52,038 nucleotides of DNA from Desulfuromonadaceae bacterium (GCA_028712075.1 JAQTQX010000029.1:1-52038); one strand, 5' to 3'; counted from the stretch's first letter, positions 1 to 14,791 are shown. Program-made: numbers and translations. The notes: generated from the sequence alone by a model not told the origin.

Positions 1-123
1 GACAACGTAGCAATGACAATCAACCTGATCACCCCGATCGCCATGGATGAAGGTCTTCGCTTCGCTATCCGTGAAGGTGGCCGTACCGTCGGCGCCGGCG
101 TCGTTGCTTCAATTATTGAGTAG
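1..123 (+). CDS. tuf: Elongation factor Tu, C-terminal 40 residues (5' end outside window)
   Basis: The frame is open from base 1 and ends at TAG 121-123. The encoded tail has the typical EF-Tu domain III ending: [18 protein letters not shown], then [15 protein letters not shown], ending in SIIE. EF-Tu delivers aminoacyl-tRNA to the ribosome as a GTPase; only the tRNA-contacting end of the last beta-barrel is visible here. It sits 73 bases upstream of rpmG, the usual order in delta-proteobacterial genomes. The G domain cannot be assessed. Confidence 0.96.
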   Translation, partial: DNVAMTINLITPIAMDEGLRFAIREGGRTVGAGVVASIIE

Positions 124-196
124 GATACCTTAATTTCAGCGGCGTAGCAGGTATACACTTGTCGCTTGCTGATTCCATAGAAAAGGAAGCACATTT

Positions 197-346
197 ATGA
201 GAGACATCATCACGCTTGGTTGCACAGAGTGCAAACAGAGAAATTACACAACAACAAAAAACAAGAAAACAACTCCGGGCAAACTCGAATTCAGCAAGTA
301 TTGCCGTTTCTGCCGCAAGCACACTCCTCATAAGGAAACAAAATAG
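197..346 (+). CDS. rpmG: 50S ribosomal protein L33
   Basis: A 49-residue protein, too short for many gene callers. It starts [17 protein letters not shown] and ends in HTPHKETK. Two CxxC pairs (CTEC and CRFC) mark the zinc-binding (C+) form of L33, part of the large subunit near the E site. An AAGGAAG ribosome-binding site lies about 8 bases before the ATG. It is placed between tuf and tRNA-Trp, as in other bacteria of this group. The length matches the family. Confidence 0.95.
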   Translation: MRDIITLGCTECKQRNYTTTKNKKTTPGKLEFSKYCRFCRKHTPHKETK

Positions 347-375
347 TTTTACATACAGGATTGTTGTGACCGTAC

Positions 376-452
376 AGGCCAGTAGCTCTAATTGGTAGAG
401 CGCCGGTCTCCAAAACCGGATGTTGGGGGTTCGAATCCCTCCTGGCCTGCCA
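376..452 (+). tRNA. trnW: tRNA-Trp (anticodon CCA)
   Basis: A complete cloverleaf of 77 bases with an encoded CCA end. The acceptor stem AGGCCAG pairs with CTGGCCT, the D-arm is GCTC/GAGC, and the anticodon loop CTCCAAA carries CCA. The T-arm contains GTTCGAAT with one G-T pair in the stem. It lies between rpmG and secE and is probably cotranscribed with them, because no separate promoter or terminator is apparent. Confidence 0.97.
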
Positions 453-547
453 CAAGAACCGATTTTCAGGATGCCAGCATAAGTAAGCATATAAAACAGA
501 AAACTCTTCATTGTTTTTAATACGTTATATGCGACAGGAGCTATAGT

Positions 548-730
548 GTGCAAAAAGTCACTGCGTTTTTTGAATCAGTAAAACTTGAACTTGAAAAGGT
601 CACTTGGCCGACGCGCAAAGAAACTATTGCAACAACTGGTGTCGTTGTCGTTATTGTTGTTCTGATTTCATTTTATCTTGGTGCTTGCGACTTAGTGCTG
701 GCCAAGTTGTTGCGTCTTATACTGAGATAA
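548..730 (+). CDS. secE: Preprotein translocase subunit SecE
   Basis: A 60-residue single-span SecE of the short bacterial type. The amphipathic N-terminal helix contains the conserved [11 protein letters not shown] motif, followed by one membrane segment rich in Val and Ile (about residues 29-52). SecE clamps SecY in the Sec translocon. The start is GTG, with GACAGGAG ending 7 bases upstream. It is followed 11 bases later by nusG, the conserved secE-nusG pair. Confidence 0.95.
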   Translation: MQKVTAFFESVKLELEKVTWPTRKETIATTGVVVVIVVLISFYLGACDLVLAKLLRLILR

Positions 731-741
731 AGGGTCTTACT

Positions 742-1269
742 ATGTCCATGAAATGGTATGGTGTACATACATATTCAAGCTTTGAAAACAAAGTTCGTCT
801 TAATTTGCTTGAGAGTATAAAAAACGAAGGTATGGAGAATTTTTTTGAAGAAATTCTAATACCATGCGAAACAGTAGTTGAGCTCAAGAAGGGTGAAAAG
901 AAAACATCTTCGCGCAAATTTTTCCCAGGATACATACTGGTTAAAATGGAACTTACCGATGAAACGTGGCATCTGGTTAAGGAAACCGCTAAAGTAACCG
1001 GTTTTGTCGGCGGCAACACACCCTTTCCCATTGCCGATGAAGAGGTCAATAAAATTACCCGCCGAATGGAAGAGGGCGCTGAGAAACCGCGTCCAAAAGT
1101 TCTGTTCGAGGTTGGAGAAACCGTGCGGGTTGTTGATGGGCCGTTTCTCAATTTTTCCGGAGTTGTGGAAGATGTCAAACCGGATAAAGGGAAACTGCGG
1201 GTTACCGTAACAATTTTTGGCCGAGCAACTCCCGTAGAGCTTGAGTTTATGCAGGTTGAAAAAAACTAG
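742..1269 (+). CDS. nusG: Transcription termination/antitermination protein NusG
   Basis: A 175-residue protein with an NGN domain ([16 protein letters not shown], then [20 protein letters not shown]) and a C-terminal KOW domain ([20 protein letters not shown]). NusG binds the clamp of RNA polymerase and couples it to Rho or the ribosome. The frame is open further upstream, but ATG 742 follows an AAGGG site at 7 bases spacing and falls after the secE stop, so it is preferred. A second ATG two codons on cannot be excluded. The length matches the family. Confidence 0.95.
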   Translation: MSMKWYGVHTYSSFENKVRLNLLESIKNEGMENFFEEILIPCETVVELKKGEKKTSSRKFFPGYILVKMELTDETWHLVKETAKVTGFVGGNTPFPIADEEVNKITRRMEEGAEKPRPKVLFEVGETVRVVDGPFLNFSGVVEDVKPDKGKLRVTVTIFGRATPVELEFMQVEKN

Positions 1270-1330
1270 GTACATTGTTGATCAGTCCTTTTTTGAGGAT
1301 GGCATTCGCAGTATATAAAGGAGCACCATT

Positions 1331-1753
1331 ATGGCAAAGAAAATAACCGGCTACATCAAATTACAGGTTCCCGCAGGCAAGGCCAATCCTTCGCCTCCAA
1401 TCGGTCCTGCGCTCGGTCAGCATGGCGTCAACATCATGGAATTCTGCAAGGCCTTTAACGCAAAAACGCAGCATGACGAAGGCACGATTACACCTGTTGT
1501 TATCACCGTATACGCTGACAGATCATTCACATTTATTACCAAGACCCCACCGGTTCCGGTATTAATCAAAAAGGCTCTTGATCTCAAAAGTGGGTCGGCT
1601 GTTCCCAACAAAACAAAAGTTGGTAAACTAACCAAAGCCCAGGTTGAAGAAATTGCCAAAAAGAAAATGCCGGACCTGAATGCCGCTTCACTTGAAGCAG
1701 CTATGAGAACTGTTGAAGGTACCGCCCGTTCAATGGGCGTTGATATCGTCTGA
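1331..1753 (+). CDS. rplK: 50S ribosomal protein L11
   Basis: A 140-residue protein starting [20 protein letters not shown] with the L11 signature [19 protein letters not shown]. The C-terminal rRNA-binding half has [14 protein letters not shown] and ends [14 protein letters not shown]11 forms the GTPase-associated centre with L10/L12 on 23S rRNA. An AAGGAG site precedes the ATG. It lies 61 bases after nusG and 45 before rplA, the standard order. Confidence 0.97.
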   Translation: MAKKITGYIKLQVPAGKANPSPPIGPALGQHGVNIMEFCKAFNAKTQHDEGTITPVVITVYADRSFTFITKTPPVPVLIKKALDLKSGSAVPNKTKVGKLTKAQVEEIAKKKMPDLNAASLEAAMRTVEGTARSMGVDIV

Positions 1754-1798
1754 TTCGGTACACTGATATTTAATCAAGATTCATAGAGAGGTTGTATC

Positions 1799-2500
1799 AT
1801 GTCAAAAAGCGCAAAGAAACATTCTGAAGCAATGTCAAAAATTGACAGGAACAAGGTATATCAACTTGGAACTGCTGTTGATGTTGTAAAACAGACCGCT
1901 TATGCAAAATTTGATGAGACTGTTGATGTTGCAGTCAAGTTGGGTGTTGACCCGCGACACGCAGACCAGATGGTTCGCGGTGCTGTTGTTCTTCCTAACG
2001 GTCTCGGCAAAGATGTTCGTGTTCTTGTTTTTGCAAAAGGCGAAAAGGAAAAGGAAGCTCTCGATGCTGGTGCCGATTATGTCGGTGCCGATGATCTTGT
2101 TGCCAAGATTCAGGCCGGGTGGTTCGATTTTGACACCGCCATTGCAACACCTGATATGATGGGCGTTGTCGGTAAGATTGGTAAACTGCTCGGACCTCGT
2201 GGTCTTATGCCGAACCCGAAAGTCGGTACTGTTACATTCGAGGTAGGTCGTGCCGTCAAGGAATCAAAAGCTGGCAAAGTTGAGTTCCGTGTCGAAAAGG
2301 CCGGAATTATTCATGCACCAGTTGGTAAAGTCTCTTTTGAGGCGGATAAACTCAAGGGTAATCTGCTTGCACTTGTAGAGGCTCTTGTCAAAGCGAAACC
2401 ATCTGCCGCGAAAGGCACCTATATCAAGAAAATTTCCCTCTCTTCAACGATGGGAGCCGGTATAAACCTTGATATCAGTGATGTCACCGCCCAGATTTAA
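1799..2500 (+). CDS. rplA: 50S ribosomal protein L1
   Basis: A 233-residue L1 with the family core [20 protein letters not shown], the segment [20 protein letters not shown] and the C-terminal [13 protein letters not shown]1 forms the mobile stalk at the ribosomal E site and usually represses its own rplKA message. The GAGAGG site lies close upstream. The length is typical. Confidence 0.97.
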   Translation: MSKSAKKHSEAMSKIDRNKVYQLGTAVDVVKQTAYAKFDETVDVAVKLGVDPRHADQMVRGAVVLPNGLGKDVRVLVFAKGEKEKEALDAGADYVGADDLVAKIQAGWFDFDTAIATPDMMGVVGKIGKLLGPRGLMPNPKVGTVTFEVGRAVKESKAGKVEFRVEKAGIIHAPVGKVSFEADKLKGNLLALVEALVKAKPSAAKGTYIKKISLSSTMGAGINLDISDVTAQI

Positions 2501-2514
2501 CCCTATTTTATTTT

Positions 2515-2627
2515 AGCCAAAGTCAATGACAGCAGGCGCGTGCATTACGCATAATCCAGACATGGACCTGCCGAGACTTGGGTTCCGCACTAATTGCGTT
2601 TCCTGACTTTGGCCGAGGCTCTGCCTC
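2515..2627 (+). promoter_or_regulatory. Ribosomal protein L10 leader (autoregulatory RNA)
   Basis: The 154-base gap before rplJ holds a structured leader. A perfect outer stem GCCAAAGTCA (2516-2525) pairs with TGACTTTGGC (2604-2613). Inside lie the conserved GACAGCAGG block and CCTGCCGAGAC, as in the L10-leader family that binds the L10(L12)4 complex. A GAGGC/GCCTC hairpin follows at 2615-2627. By family knowledge, excess L10-L12 binding here represses rplJL translation; the repression itself is not visible in sequence. Confidence 0.85.
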
Positions 2628-2654
2628 AGATACCAAAAGAAAGGAGGAAGTCGC

Positions 2655-3179
2655 TTGAATAAGAACAGCAAACAGGAACTCGTTAACGAGATGCATGAGC
2701 GGCTGACACGTGCCAGAGCAGTTTTTCTCGCAGATTTTCGCGGGATGAATGTTGGGCAGGCAACCACGCTCAGAAATGAGTTGCGGGCTGCGTCAGTCGA
2801 GTACAAGGTCTTTAAGAACACTTTGTTTGATCTGGCCGCAAAGGGGACTGATATGGAGTGTATCAGCCCGTTTCTTGCCGGACCTACTGCGATAGCCATC
2901 AGCTACGATGACCCGGCAAGTGCTGCAAAAGTGCTTAATAAATTTGCAAAAGATCCACAAGGCAAATTCATACTTAAAGCCGGTGTGCTCAGCGGTAAGC
3001 TGCTTGACATCAAACAGATTCAGGCCCTGGCAGATCTGCCTTCCCGTGAGGTTCTCATCGCCAAGATGCTCGGATCCATGCAGGCACCTGCTACCAATTT
3101 TGTCGGCGTGCTTGCTGCGTTGCCAGGCTCGCTTGTACGTGTTCTGGACGCAATTCGTGTGCAGAAATCTCAAAACTAA
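2655..3179 (+). CDS. rplJ: 50S ribosomal protein L10
   Basis: A 174-residue protein starting at TTG 2655, chosen because AAGGAGG (2641-2647) sits 7 bases upstream. The N-terminal half carries the L10 signature ([30 protein letters not shown]). The C-terminal helix after residue 140 anchors L7/L12 dimers. Its expression is probably set by the upstream L10 leader. It lies directly before rplL. Confidence 0.96.
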   Translation: MNKNSKQELVNEMHERLTRARAVFLADFRGMNVGQATTLRNELRAASVEYKVFKNTLFDLAAKGTDMECISPFLAGPTAIAISYDDPASAAKVLNKFAKDPQGKFILKAGVLSGKLLDIKQIQALADLPSREVLIAKMLGSMQAPATNFVGVLAALPGSLVRVLDAIRVQKSQN

Positions 3180-3233
3180 TCAGCTTCAAAATTTATTACT
3201 ACCCTAACAAAAAATATTCGGAGGATTTACCCA

Positions 3234-3611
3234 ATGGCTATCACTAAAGAAGATGTAATCAGCTTTATCGAAAAAATGACTGTTCTTGACCTTGCCGAAC
3301 TCGTCAAGGAACTGGAAGAAAAATTCGGCGTGTCTGCTGCCGCTCCTGTTGCTGTTGCTGCCGTTGCCGGCCCTGCAGTTGCTGAAGCTGCCGAAGAGCA
3401 GACCGAGTTTGACGTAATTCTCAAAGCTGCCGGTGCAAATAAAATCAATGTCATCAAAGTAGTTCGCGCTTTAACCAGCCTTGGCCTGAAAGAAGCAAAA
3501 GATGTTGTTGATGGCGCACCGAGCACCGTAAAAAATGGTGTTTCCAAGCAGGAAGCAGAAGAAGCAGTTAAGCAGCTTGTAGAAGCTGGCGCAGAAGCAT
3601 CTATCAAATAG
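3234..3611 (+). CDS. rplL: 50S ribosomal protein L7/L12
   Basis: A 125-residue protein with an N-terminal dimerisation domain ([14 protein letters not shown]), an Ala/Val/Pro-rich hinge (about residues 35-50) and a C-terminal factor-binding domain ([33 protein letters not shown]). It is the flexible stalk that recruits EF-Tu, EF-G and IF2. A GGAGGA site precedes the ATG. Confidence 0.97.
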   Translation: MAITKEDVISFIEKMTVLDLAELVKELEEKFGVSAAAPVAVAAVAGPAVAEAAEEQTEFDVILKAAGANKINVIKVVRALTSLGLKEAKDVVDGAPSTVKNGVSKQEAEEAVKQLVEAGAEASIK

Positions 3612-3635
3612 CACTCGAATTTGCTGTATTTTGTG

Positions 3636-3664
3636 AGCCAAGGTCGCCTGGTGCGATCTTGGCT
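3636..3664 (+). other. Hairpin in the rplL-rpoB intergenic region
   Basis: A 12-bp stem, AGCCAAGGTCGC against GCGATCTTGGCT with one G-T pair and a 5-base loop, sits 25 bases after the rplL stop. No T-run follows, so it is more likely a processing or attenuation structure than a full terminator. E. coli has an attenuator and an RNase III site in the same interval. It could help set the ribosomal-protein to polymerase ratio (inference). Confidence 0.55.
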
Positions 3665-3764
3665 TGTGCTGTTTCGGCTCACCTCAGCCACCAGATAACT
3701 TCATTATATCAGCAAGTTACGATTTAATCTGGATCAAGCTACGATACCCGCCAAAGGAGAAGCC

Positions 3765-6700
3765 ATGGCTTATTCTATTGCCAATAATCAACTCTTGCGT
3801 AAAAACTTTGCCAAGATAAAGAACATAATTGATATTCCTAATCTGATTGATATTCAGAAGGACTCGTACCGACGGTTTCTGCAGCAGGAATCGACTGCTG
3901 AGTCTCGCTTGAATACCGGCCTTGAGGCTGTATTCAGAAGTGTCTTCCCCATCAAGGATTTCAGCGAAAGTGCTTCTCTTGAATACGTGTCATATGTGCT
4001 TAACAAGCCGAAGTATGACGTAGATGAGTGTCATCAGCGCGGCATGACGTACGCTGCCCCAATGAAGGTTAAGGTTCGTCTTGTGATCTGGGATGCCGGC
4101 AAAGATTCTGCGGTCAAGGCAATCAAGGATATAAAAGAACAAGAGGTCTACTTCGGTGAAATCCCGCTGATGACCGATAACGGAACTTTTATCATAAACG
4201 GCACAGAGCGGGTAATTGTCAGCCAGTTACATCGTTCACCGGGTGTCTTTTTTGACCATGATAAGGGTAAAACGCATTCCAGCGGCAAGGTATTGTATTC
4301 TGCCCGCGTTATCCCCTACCGGGGTTCCTGGCTTGATTTTGAGTTTGATCACAAGGATATTCTCTACGTTCGGATCGACCGACGCAGAAAAATGCCTGCC
4401 ACGGTCTTGCTTAAGGCTTTAGGTTACTCAGTAGAACAGCTATTGAACTATTATTACAAGAGTGAAGAATTTTTTGTTGCGGCAGACTCCATTACTAAAA
4501 ATATCGAGCCGGAGCTCTTGACACTGCAGAAAGCCATTGTTGACGTTGCAGATCCGCAAACTGGCGAAGTTATTGTCAAAGCAAACAGGAAATATACAAA
4601 ATCTTCCATCAAGAAGATGCAGGAACGTGGGATTAAAACCGTACCTGCTGTCATTGAAGACATTATCGGACGTTTTGCGTCCTCTGACATAGTTGACCCA
4701 ACTACCGGTGAGATTATTGTTGAGTGTAATGATGAGATTACCCTCGATCGTTTCAATGAGCTTACCGCACGTGGTGTAAACTGCTTTAAAGCGCTCTACA
4801 TTGACAATCTGCACATAACATCATCATTTCGTGACACACTGCTTATTGACAAAATAAATTCAACGGATGAGGGGTTGATAGAAATTTATCGGCGCCTGCG
4901 TCCCGGTGACCCCCCTACCCTGAAAAGTTCACTGGCTCTCTTTGATAACCTGTTTTTCAATCCGGAGCGCTATGATCTTTCGGCAGTCGGTCGCCTTAAA
5001 CTGAATTACAAACTTGGTCTCAAGGTTTGGCAGGACTGTCTGGTATTGAATGCTCCCTGCATGTTAAGTAACGAAGATGTTGCAAATTTTGAGTCTCTTA
5101 CCGCCAAACTTGTCAACTCGAAGGATGCTTTTACGCAGTATCTGATGATGAAGCTTCCTGCTGAGCTTACCAAATCTCTCAAAAAAATTGAGAGCGGCCA
5201 GACGGTGCCAGACAAACATAGAGATCAGCTGCTGCATGAACTCAATAACATTATTCGTGATGCAGATTTCTTCCAGAAGGAAGTTTTTGCCACCTGCGGC
5301 CTTTCCAAAGCAACCATTAAACTGACTGAGGTCATAGAACAGGGCGGATTTGACGAAAATCGCAAGGTTATAGAAACACTCCGGCGAAACAGAATGGTTT
5401 TTGAAGACCTGCTCAGTTCAGATATAAAAATTGCCGTTAAAAATGACATCCTTGAGATTGTCAGATACCTCATTGAACTGAAAAATGGCCGTGGCACCAT
5501 TGATGATATCGATCACCTCGGTAATCGTCGTGTTCGCGCCGTTGGTGAGTTACTTGAAAATCAGTATCGTATCGGTCTTGTCCGTATGGAGCGGGCCATA
5601 AAGGAGCGGATGAGTCTGCAGGAGGTTGAAAACCTCATGCCGCACGATCTGATCAACTCCAAACCGGTTTCGGCGGTAGTGAAGGAGTTTTTCGGTTCTT
5701 CACAGTTGTCACAGTTTATGGATCAGACCAACCCGCTTTCCGAGGTTACGCACAAACGCCGTCTTTCGGCCCTCGGACCTGGTGGTCTGACCCGTGAACG
5801 CGCCGGCTTCGAAGTCCGCGACGTTCACCCGACTCATTACGGTCGTGTCTGCCCAATTGAGACCCCTGAGGGTCCGAACATCGGTCTGATTGCTTCATTG
5901 TCGACGTATGCCCGTATCAACGATCATGGATTCGTAGAAACGCCATACCGCATCGTGCAAGACGGGAAAGTTACGACTGAAGTTCGTTTCTTTTCCGCAC
6001 TGGAAGAAGAAGGGCATGCAATCGCCCAGGCGAACGCTGAAGTTGATGCCGACGGGCGCTTCATCAATGACTACAACTCGGCACGAAAAAGCGGCGAGTT
6101 CATTCTTGTTCACCGTGATGAGATCGCACTGATGGACGTTGCTCCGATACAGCTGGTTTCGGTTGCTGCTGCATTGATTCCATTTTTGGAAAACGATGAC
6201 GCAAACCGTGCCTTGATGGGTTCAAACATGCAGCGCCAGGCGGTTCCGCTGCTGCGTGCCGATTCACCACTGGTAGGAACAGGCATGGAGCGCATTGTTG
6301 CACGCGACTCCGGAGTGTCGGTTATTGCCCGCCACAATGGCGAGGTTGAATCGGTTGATGCCGGCAGGATAGTCGTCAAGATCGATGAAAACGAGGTCGA
6401 TGAAAATGGCACCGGTGTCGATATTTATAACCTGATCAAATTCGCCCGCTCCAACCAGAACACCTGCATTAACAACAAGCCGGTGGTCAAAGTTGGCGAC
6501 AAGGTCAAACGCGGCGCCGTAATTGCCGACGGCCCATCAACTGACATGGGTGAACTGGCCCTTGGCCAGAACATTGTCGTCGCATTCATGCCGTGGGGCG
6601 GTTACAACTACGAGGACTCTATCCTCATTTCCGAAAAACTTATCAAAGATGACCGCTACACTTCCATCCACATTGAGGAATTCGAGTGTGTTGCCCGCGA

Positions 6701-8264
6701 TACGAAGCTTGGCAAGGAGGAAATCACTTCTGATATTCCCAACCTTGGTGAGGAAACGCTGAAGGATCTTGACGAATCCGGTATCATCCGTATCGGCGCT
6801 GAAGTCAAGCCGGGAGATATCCTGGTCGGGAAGATCACGCCAAAGGGCGAAACACAACTTTCTCCAGAGGAAAAACTGCTGCGTGCTATTTTTGGTGAAA
6901 AGGCTGGTGATGTCCGAGATACGTCATTGACTGTCCCTCCCGGTGTTGAAGGAACCGTCATCGGTGCCAAGATTTTTTCCCGCAAAGGAAATGATAAGGA
7001 TTCCCGCACCGAATTAATCGAGAAGGCTGAAGAGGACAAACTCCGTAAAGATGAGCAGGATGAAATTCGCATCATACGTGATTCTGCCATCGGCAAGCTC
7101 AAGCGGCTGTTGATTGGTAAAACACTGGCAGTCAAGCTTGAGGACAGCAAGGGAAATCTCATTCTCGCCAAGGGCAAGCAGATCACTGAGGAATCGCTGA
7201 GTGCTCTCGCCAGTTCCGTGTGGGGAACCATATCGGTAAATGACGACAATGAAACCGACGATAAAGTGCAGCAGATTCTGGAAACACTGAATCGTCAGAT
7301 TGACCTGATTCACAATGTATTTGAAGACAAAATTCAGAAGCTGAAGCGTGGTGATGACCTCCCTCCTGGCGTCATCAAGATGGTCAAAATTTATATTTCT
7401 ATTAAACGTAAGCTGCAGGTCGGCGATAAAATGGCCGGACGTCATGGAAACAAAGGTGTTGTCTCCCGTATTTTGCCGGAAGAGGATATGCCGTATATGG
7501 AAGATGGACGACCGGTCGAGATCGTTTTGAATCCGCTTGGTGTTCCGTCGCGTATGAACGTCGGCCAGATTCTTGAAACACATCTTGGCTGGGCAGCAAA
7601 GGGTATCGGCTGGAAAATTGAAGATATGCTTGAAAAGCATACCTCTGAGGAAAATTTGAAGAATTACCTGAAGGACGTCTACGGTGATAAGGAAGTCGGC
7701 GCTTTCATTGACGGTCTTGACCGTGATGAACTTATGAAAGTTGCCCGTCGTCTGCAACGTGGGGTCGCAATGGCTTCTCCGGTTTTTGAGGGAGCAAGCG
7801 AGGCACAGATCAAAGCGATGCTCGGCAAAGCCAATCTGCACTCATCTGGTCAGGTAACTCTTTTTGATGGACGTACCGGCGAACCGTTTGACAACAAGGT
7901 CACCGTTGGCGTCATGTACGTACTCAAACTCCATCATCTTGTTGATGATAAGATTCATGCCCGTTCAATTGGACCTTACAGTCTGGTAACCCAGCAACCG
8001 CTGGGTGGAAAGGCGCAGTTTGGTGGTCAGCGCCTCGGTGAGATGGAAGTCTGGGCTATGGAGGCATACGGCGCCGCACATGCCCTCCAGGAATTTTTGA
8101 CCGTCAAATCTGACGATGTTTCCGGACGTACGCGCATGTACGAGGCAATCGTCAAGGGTAAACATACCCTTGAACCGGGACTGCCCGAGTCGTTCAACGT
8201 TCTTATCAAGGAACTGCAGTCTCTTTGTCTTGACGTTGACCTGCTTGAAGGTGAAGAAGAATAG
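3765..8264 (+). CDS. rpoB: DNA-directed RNA polymerase subunit beta
   Basis: 1499 residues, longer than E. coli RpoB (1342) and about 130 longer than I recall for Geobacter. The rifampicin pocket is intact and wild type ([13 protein letters not shown] from residue 642; D653, H663 and S668 match E. coli D516, H526 and S531). The catalytic-core motifs [12 protein letters not shown] and [20 protein letters not shown] are present. The extra length is mainly one block between residues about 422 and 553, between KLNYKLGL and [11 protein letters not shown], which are nearly adjacent in E. coli. No frameshift is seen. It is 71 bases before rpoC. Start ATG 3765 has an AAAGGAG site. Confidence 0.97.
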   Translation: MAYSIANNQLLRKNFAKIKNIIDIPNLIDIQKDSYRRFLQQESTAESRLNTGLEAVFRSVFPIKDFSESASLEYVSYVLNKPKYDVDECHQRGMTYAAPMKVKVRLVIWDAGKDSAVKAIKDIKEQEVYFGEIPLMTDNGTFIINGTERVIVSQLHRSPGVFFDHDKGKTHSSGKVLYSARVIPYRGSWLDFEFDHKDILYVRIDRRRKMPATVLLKALGYSVEQLLNYYYKSEEFFVAADSITKNIEPELLTLQKAIVDVADPQTGEVIVKANRKYTKSSIKKMQERGIKTVPAVIEDIIGRFASSDIVDPTTGEIIVECNDEITLDRFNELTARGVNCFKALYIDNLHITSSFRDTLLIDKINSTDEGLIEIYRRLRPGDPPTLKSSLALFDNLFFNPERYDLSAVGRLKLNYKLGLKVWQDCLVLNAPCMLSNEDVANFESLTAKLVNSKDAFTQYLMMKLPAELTKSLKKIESGQTVPDKHRDQLLHELNNIIRDADFFQKEVFATCGLSKATIKLTEVIEQGGFDENRKVIETLRRNRMVFEDLLSSDIKIAVKNDILEIVRYLIELKNGRGTIDDIDHLGNRRVRAVGELLENQYRIGLVRMERAIKERMSLQEVENLMPHDLINSKPVSAVVKEFFGSSQLSQFMDQTNPLSEVTHKRRLSALGPGGLTRERAGFEVRDVHPTHYGRVCPIETPEGPNIGLIASLSTYARINDHGFVETPYRIVQDGKVTTEVRFFSALEEEGHAIAQANAEVDADGRFINDYNSARKSGEFILVHRDEIALMDVAPIQLVSVAAALIPFLENDDANRALMGSNMQRQAVPLLRADSPLVGTGMERIVARDSGVSVIARHNGEVESVDAGRIVVKIDENEVDENGTGVDIYNLIKFARSNQNTCINNKPVVKVGDKVKRGAVIADGPSTDMGELALGQNIVVAFMPWGGYNYEDSILISEKLIKDDRYTSIHIEEFECVARDTKLGKEEITSDIPNLGEETLKDLDESGIIRIGAEVKPGDILVGKITPKGETQLSPEEKLLRAIFGEKAGDVRDTSLTVPPGVEGTVIGAKIFSRKGNDKDSRTELIEKAEEDKLRKDEQDEIRIIRDSAIGKLKRLLIGKTLAVKLEDSKGNLILAKGKQITEESLSALASSVWGTISVNDDNETDDKVQQILETLNRQIDLIHNVFEDKIQKLKRGDDLPPGVIKMVKIYISIKRKLQVGDKMAGRHGNKGVVSRILPEEDMPYMEDGRPVEIVLNPLGVPSRMNVGQILETHLGWAAKGIGWKIEDMLEKHTSEENLKNYLKDVYGDKEVGAFIDGLDRDELMKVARRLQRGVAMASPVFEGASEAQIKAMLGKANLHSSGQVTLFDGRTGEPFDNKVTVGVMYVLKLHHLVDDKIHARSIGPYSLVTQQPLGGKAQFGGQRLGEMEVWAMEAYGAAHALQEFLTVKSDDVSGRTRMYEAIVKGKHTLEPGLPESFNVLIKELQSLCLDVDLLEGEEE
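5028..5423 (+). other. Lineage-specific insertion within RpoB (about 130 residues)
   Basis: Residues about 422-553 of RpoB have no counterpart in E. coli RpoB, where the flanking conserved motifs DLSAVGRxKxN and the helix before [16 protein letters not shown] are separated by only about 30 residues. The block is rich in Lys, Glu and Leu and looks mostly helical ([43 protein letters not shown]). Intein splice motifs are absent and the reading frame is continuous. Absence in other Geobacter is from memory and was not searched. Confidence 0.75.
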
Positions 8265-8335
8265 AATAATTTAGATTTCCTGGCCGAAATCTGTTCAGTC
8301 AGACGTACGGTATCAGGCATACGGAGGAGAGCATC

Positions 8336-12535
<4,200 letters not shown>

Positions 12536-12554
12536 CCGTTCTGCAAAACGATAA

Positions 12555-12597
12555 AACAACTGTGGCCGGGAGAGGAAATCTCCCGGCCACAGTTGTT
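12555..12597. terminator. Terminator after rpoC (shared with converging thiolase-like gene)
   Basis: A perfect 19-bp stem, 12555-12573 against 12579-12597, with a GGAAA loop. It lies 19 bases after the rpoC stop and between two converging genes. The outer A/T-containing ends (AACAA/TTGTT) supply short A/T tracts in both directions, so it may act on both strands. Confidence 0.85.
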
Positions 12598-12638
12598 CAG
12601 CCTCACGTACAGTATTGATATTGATTACACCTACCGCA

Positions 12639-14243
12639 TTACACTTTTCCGACCAGCTTTTTCCAGCTATTGCCCGCTAATTCAACTAGTCCGTTCACTG
12701 TACGTGTATAAAACCTCGTAACCGGTATGCTATTTACCAACAGCGCACCGTTCACCGTTTCTATAGAAACCGGCTCACCAGCATGGCACTCTGATATTTG
12801 ACCATAATATTCCCCGGAAAGGCCGAACAAAAATTTATATAATGAACCTTCAAAACGACACGCAACGATAATGATAATCAGCTCCGGCTGACCAGTTTTA
12901 TGGTGACAGCGAACAGTCGCCGTAACAAACGTGCCGGTGACCGGCGCTACTGTAGCCAGCAGGGCTTCAAGAGAAACTCCCTTTGGCTTCATTTTTCCAA
13001 GCAGCGGAAACCCCCACGGCTTATATGGAACGTGCTGGCGTGCGTTGAACAAGTCACTCTTCTCAAGCAATGTGACAACATTATTATTGATCGGTCCACC
13101 GATGGAATGTGACAGGCCGGCAGAAAATCCTCGCTCCCTGATCAAGTTGTGATTCTCAACAATCTGGATCATGCCGGTCGCACCAAGTGGATGCCCCCTC
13201 CCCTTCAATCCACCAGTTATGTTGGTTGGAAAAGCCCCGGATTCACCCGTTAGCGAATCATCAAGCAAGGCGTCCAGCAACCGTCCCCTGCTGACAATGC
13301 CGAGATCAACCATATTTATCGGCCCAAAGCCATTGAAGGGATCGTGCATATTGACGTGAAGCTTGCCTTCAAAAGAACGGATATCCCTGATACCAGCCAT
13401 CCCGTAGGCATATCCGGCGGCAATGACGGTCGCCGGAAATGAGTGGAAGTAATTACGGTCGGCAATGGTGGGAATATCGGTAGCACTCCCGACGCCGCTC
13501 ACAACAACGTCCTGCGGACGAGAGGTAAGAATAACTGCGGCAACACCATCAGACATCGGACAAAAGTCATGATAGCGCAATGGGTACCAGTAGTTATAAT
13601 TACTCCCGTCAACTATCTGCGCATAATAGTCCGGCAGTTCGACAGGCATATTCAAATGCGCATGCGGATTGCGCGCGGCAAAACGCTGGGCTCGTTGCGT
13701 TAACAGCGCAGAGTAGGCCGTCCATTCATCATCCGAGAGACCGAGGTGTTCCTTCAAGGCTCGTGCAACTAGAGCGCCGCACGCCGGCATGGTTAAACCA
13801 TATTCTGCCTCATCACGATCGATGACACCTGCAATGATACGCGTTGCCTCAAGTGTCGAAGCATCACTCATTTTCTGGACACCGAGCGCCAGAACAGCGT
13901 CATATCTCCCGGACGCTATTTCGAGATATGCACTTTCAAACGCCGAGGCGCCCGATGAGGACGCTGTATCTACAAGCACGGAGCGGGCACCGGAAATCCC
14001 GATAATGCCGGCAATCTTGGCGGCTGTATTGTCAACACCCGAAAACGCAGCCGGGTTCTGACTTCCGACAATTACCGCTTCAATGTCTCTCTTCTTGACC
14101 GGACTGCCGCTGAAGACCGCCTTACTCATCTCCGATAGTTCAAGAAAAGAGAGCTTTTGCTTTTCCTTCCCGTTGTAGCGCCCTACCGGCGCCATCCAGG
14201 AAGCGGCAATATATACAGGACGAGGTTTGAACGGCATGCTCAT
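12639..14243 (-). CDS. Thiolase-like protein lacking catalytic cysteines, with C-terminal extra domain
   Basis: 534 residues. Residues about 8-400 have the thiolase fold pattern, with the conserved histidine region GGLKGRGHPLGATGM. The nucleophilic Cys of true thiolases is Ser95 here (DTASSSGAS, normally xxCxSG). The second Cys motif (CxGGG) is replaced by HSIGGPINN. The last 110 residues form an added beta-rich domain. This architecture resembles the mycobacterial thiolase-like protein type 1 with its OB-like C-terminal domain. Claisen chemistry by the Cys mechanism is unlikely; acyl-CoA or lipid binding, or partnership with another subunit, is possible. The start has an AAAGGG site. It is downstream of msrA on the same strand. 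Confidence 0.8.
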   Translation of the reverse strand: MSMPFKPRPVYIAASWMAPVGRYNGKEKQKLSFLELSEMSKAVFSGSPVKKRDIEAVIVGSQNPAAFSGVDNTAAKIAGIIGISGARSVLVDTASSSGASAFESAYLEIASGRYDAVLALGVQKMSDASTLEATRIIAGVIDRDEAEYGLTMPACGALVARALKEHLGLSDDEWTAYSALLTQRAQRFAARNPHAHLNMPVELPDYYAQIVDGSNYNYWYPLRYHDFCPMSDGVAAVILTSRPQDVVVSGVGSATDIPTIADRNYFHSFPATVIAAGYAYGMAGIRDIRSFEGKLHVNMHDPFNGFGPINMVDLGIVSRGRLLDALLDDSLTGESGAFPTNITGGLKGRGHPLGATGMIQIVENHNLIRERGFSAGLSHSIGGPINNNVVTLLEKSDLFNARQHVPYKPWGFPLLGKMKPKGVSLEALLATVAPVTGTFVTATVRCHHKTGQPELIIIIVACRFEGSLYKFLFGLSGEYYGQISECHAGEPVSIETVNGALLVNSIPVTRFYTRTVNGLVELAGNSWKKLVGKV

Positions 14244-14273
14244 ATCTACCCTTTCACGGTTGCCACAAATACG

Positions 14274-14744
14274 TCAAAATCCACAGCCGCCGCCATTTTT
14301 CTGGTGATATTTTTGATGGTACGCTTCCGCTTCCCAAAATTGAGCAGTCGGAACGATCTGTGTTGCTATCGGACGACGAAACAGATGTCTGTTTTCCAGA
14401 TCAGCAACTGATGCCCTCGCAGCCTCATACTGTGACTCAGTGTGATAAAAGATTGCCGAACGGTATTGCTCACCAAAATCAGGCCCCTGCCTGTTCACCT
14501 GGGTAGGATCGTGACACTTCCAGAAAACATCCAGCAAATCAGCATAGCTAATCTTGTCAGTATCAAAGGTAACCTCAACCGCTTCGGCATGGCCGGTATC
14601 GGACCCGCACACATCCTTGTAGGTAGGATTATAGCTATGACCGCCACAGTATCCGACCCGTGTCGCCTCAACGCCCGGTAGATCCAGAAAAACTTCCTCT
14701 ACTCCCCAAAAACAGCCGGCTGCAAATGTCGCTACCTCGATCAC
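14274..14744 (-). CDS. msrA: Peptide-methionine (S)-S-oxide reductase MsrA
   Basis: 156 residues from GTG 14744. The catalytic motif GCFWG (Cys11) lies near the N-terminus, followed by [23 protein letters not shown] and [27 protein letters not shown]. Two C-terminal residues before the end is a Cys (GGGCGF) that can act as resolving cysteine. It reduces methionine-S-sulfoxide in proteins. A TTG 18 bases upstream extends the frame but falls inside the terminator of yebC, so the GTG with GGAG upstream is preferred. Confidence 0.93.
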   Translation of the reverse strand: MIEVATFAAGCFWGVEEVFLDLPGVEATRVGYCGGHSYNPTYKDVCGSDTGHAEAVEVTFDTDKISYADLLDVFWKCHDPTQVNRQGPDFGEQYRSAIFYHTESQYEAARASVADLENRHLFRRPIATQIVPTAQFWEAEAYHQKYHQKNGGGCGF

Positions 14745-14760
14745 GAAACACTCCGCACAC

Positions 14761-14782
14761 AAAAAAGGGCCCCGAAAGGCCC
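14761..14782 (-). terminator. Rho-independent terminator after yebC
   Basis: On the minus strand GGGCC-TTTCGG-GGCCC is followed by TTTTTT, 10 bases after the yebC stop. It separates yebC from msrA, so msrA either has its own promoter or depends on readthrough. Confidence 0.85.
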
Positions 14783-14791
14783 GCTCTTGGA

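Noticed and set aside
604..741. Extended NusG N-terminus from an upstream ATG
   Set aside because: It overlaps secE in another frame and has no ribosome-binding site; ATG 742 fits the family length.
5028..5423. RpoB extra block as an intein
   Set aside because: No splicing-block motifs (no N-terminal Cys/Ser block A or C-terminal HN followed by C/S/T) and the length (about 130) is too small for a usual mini-intein.
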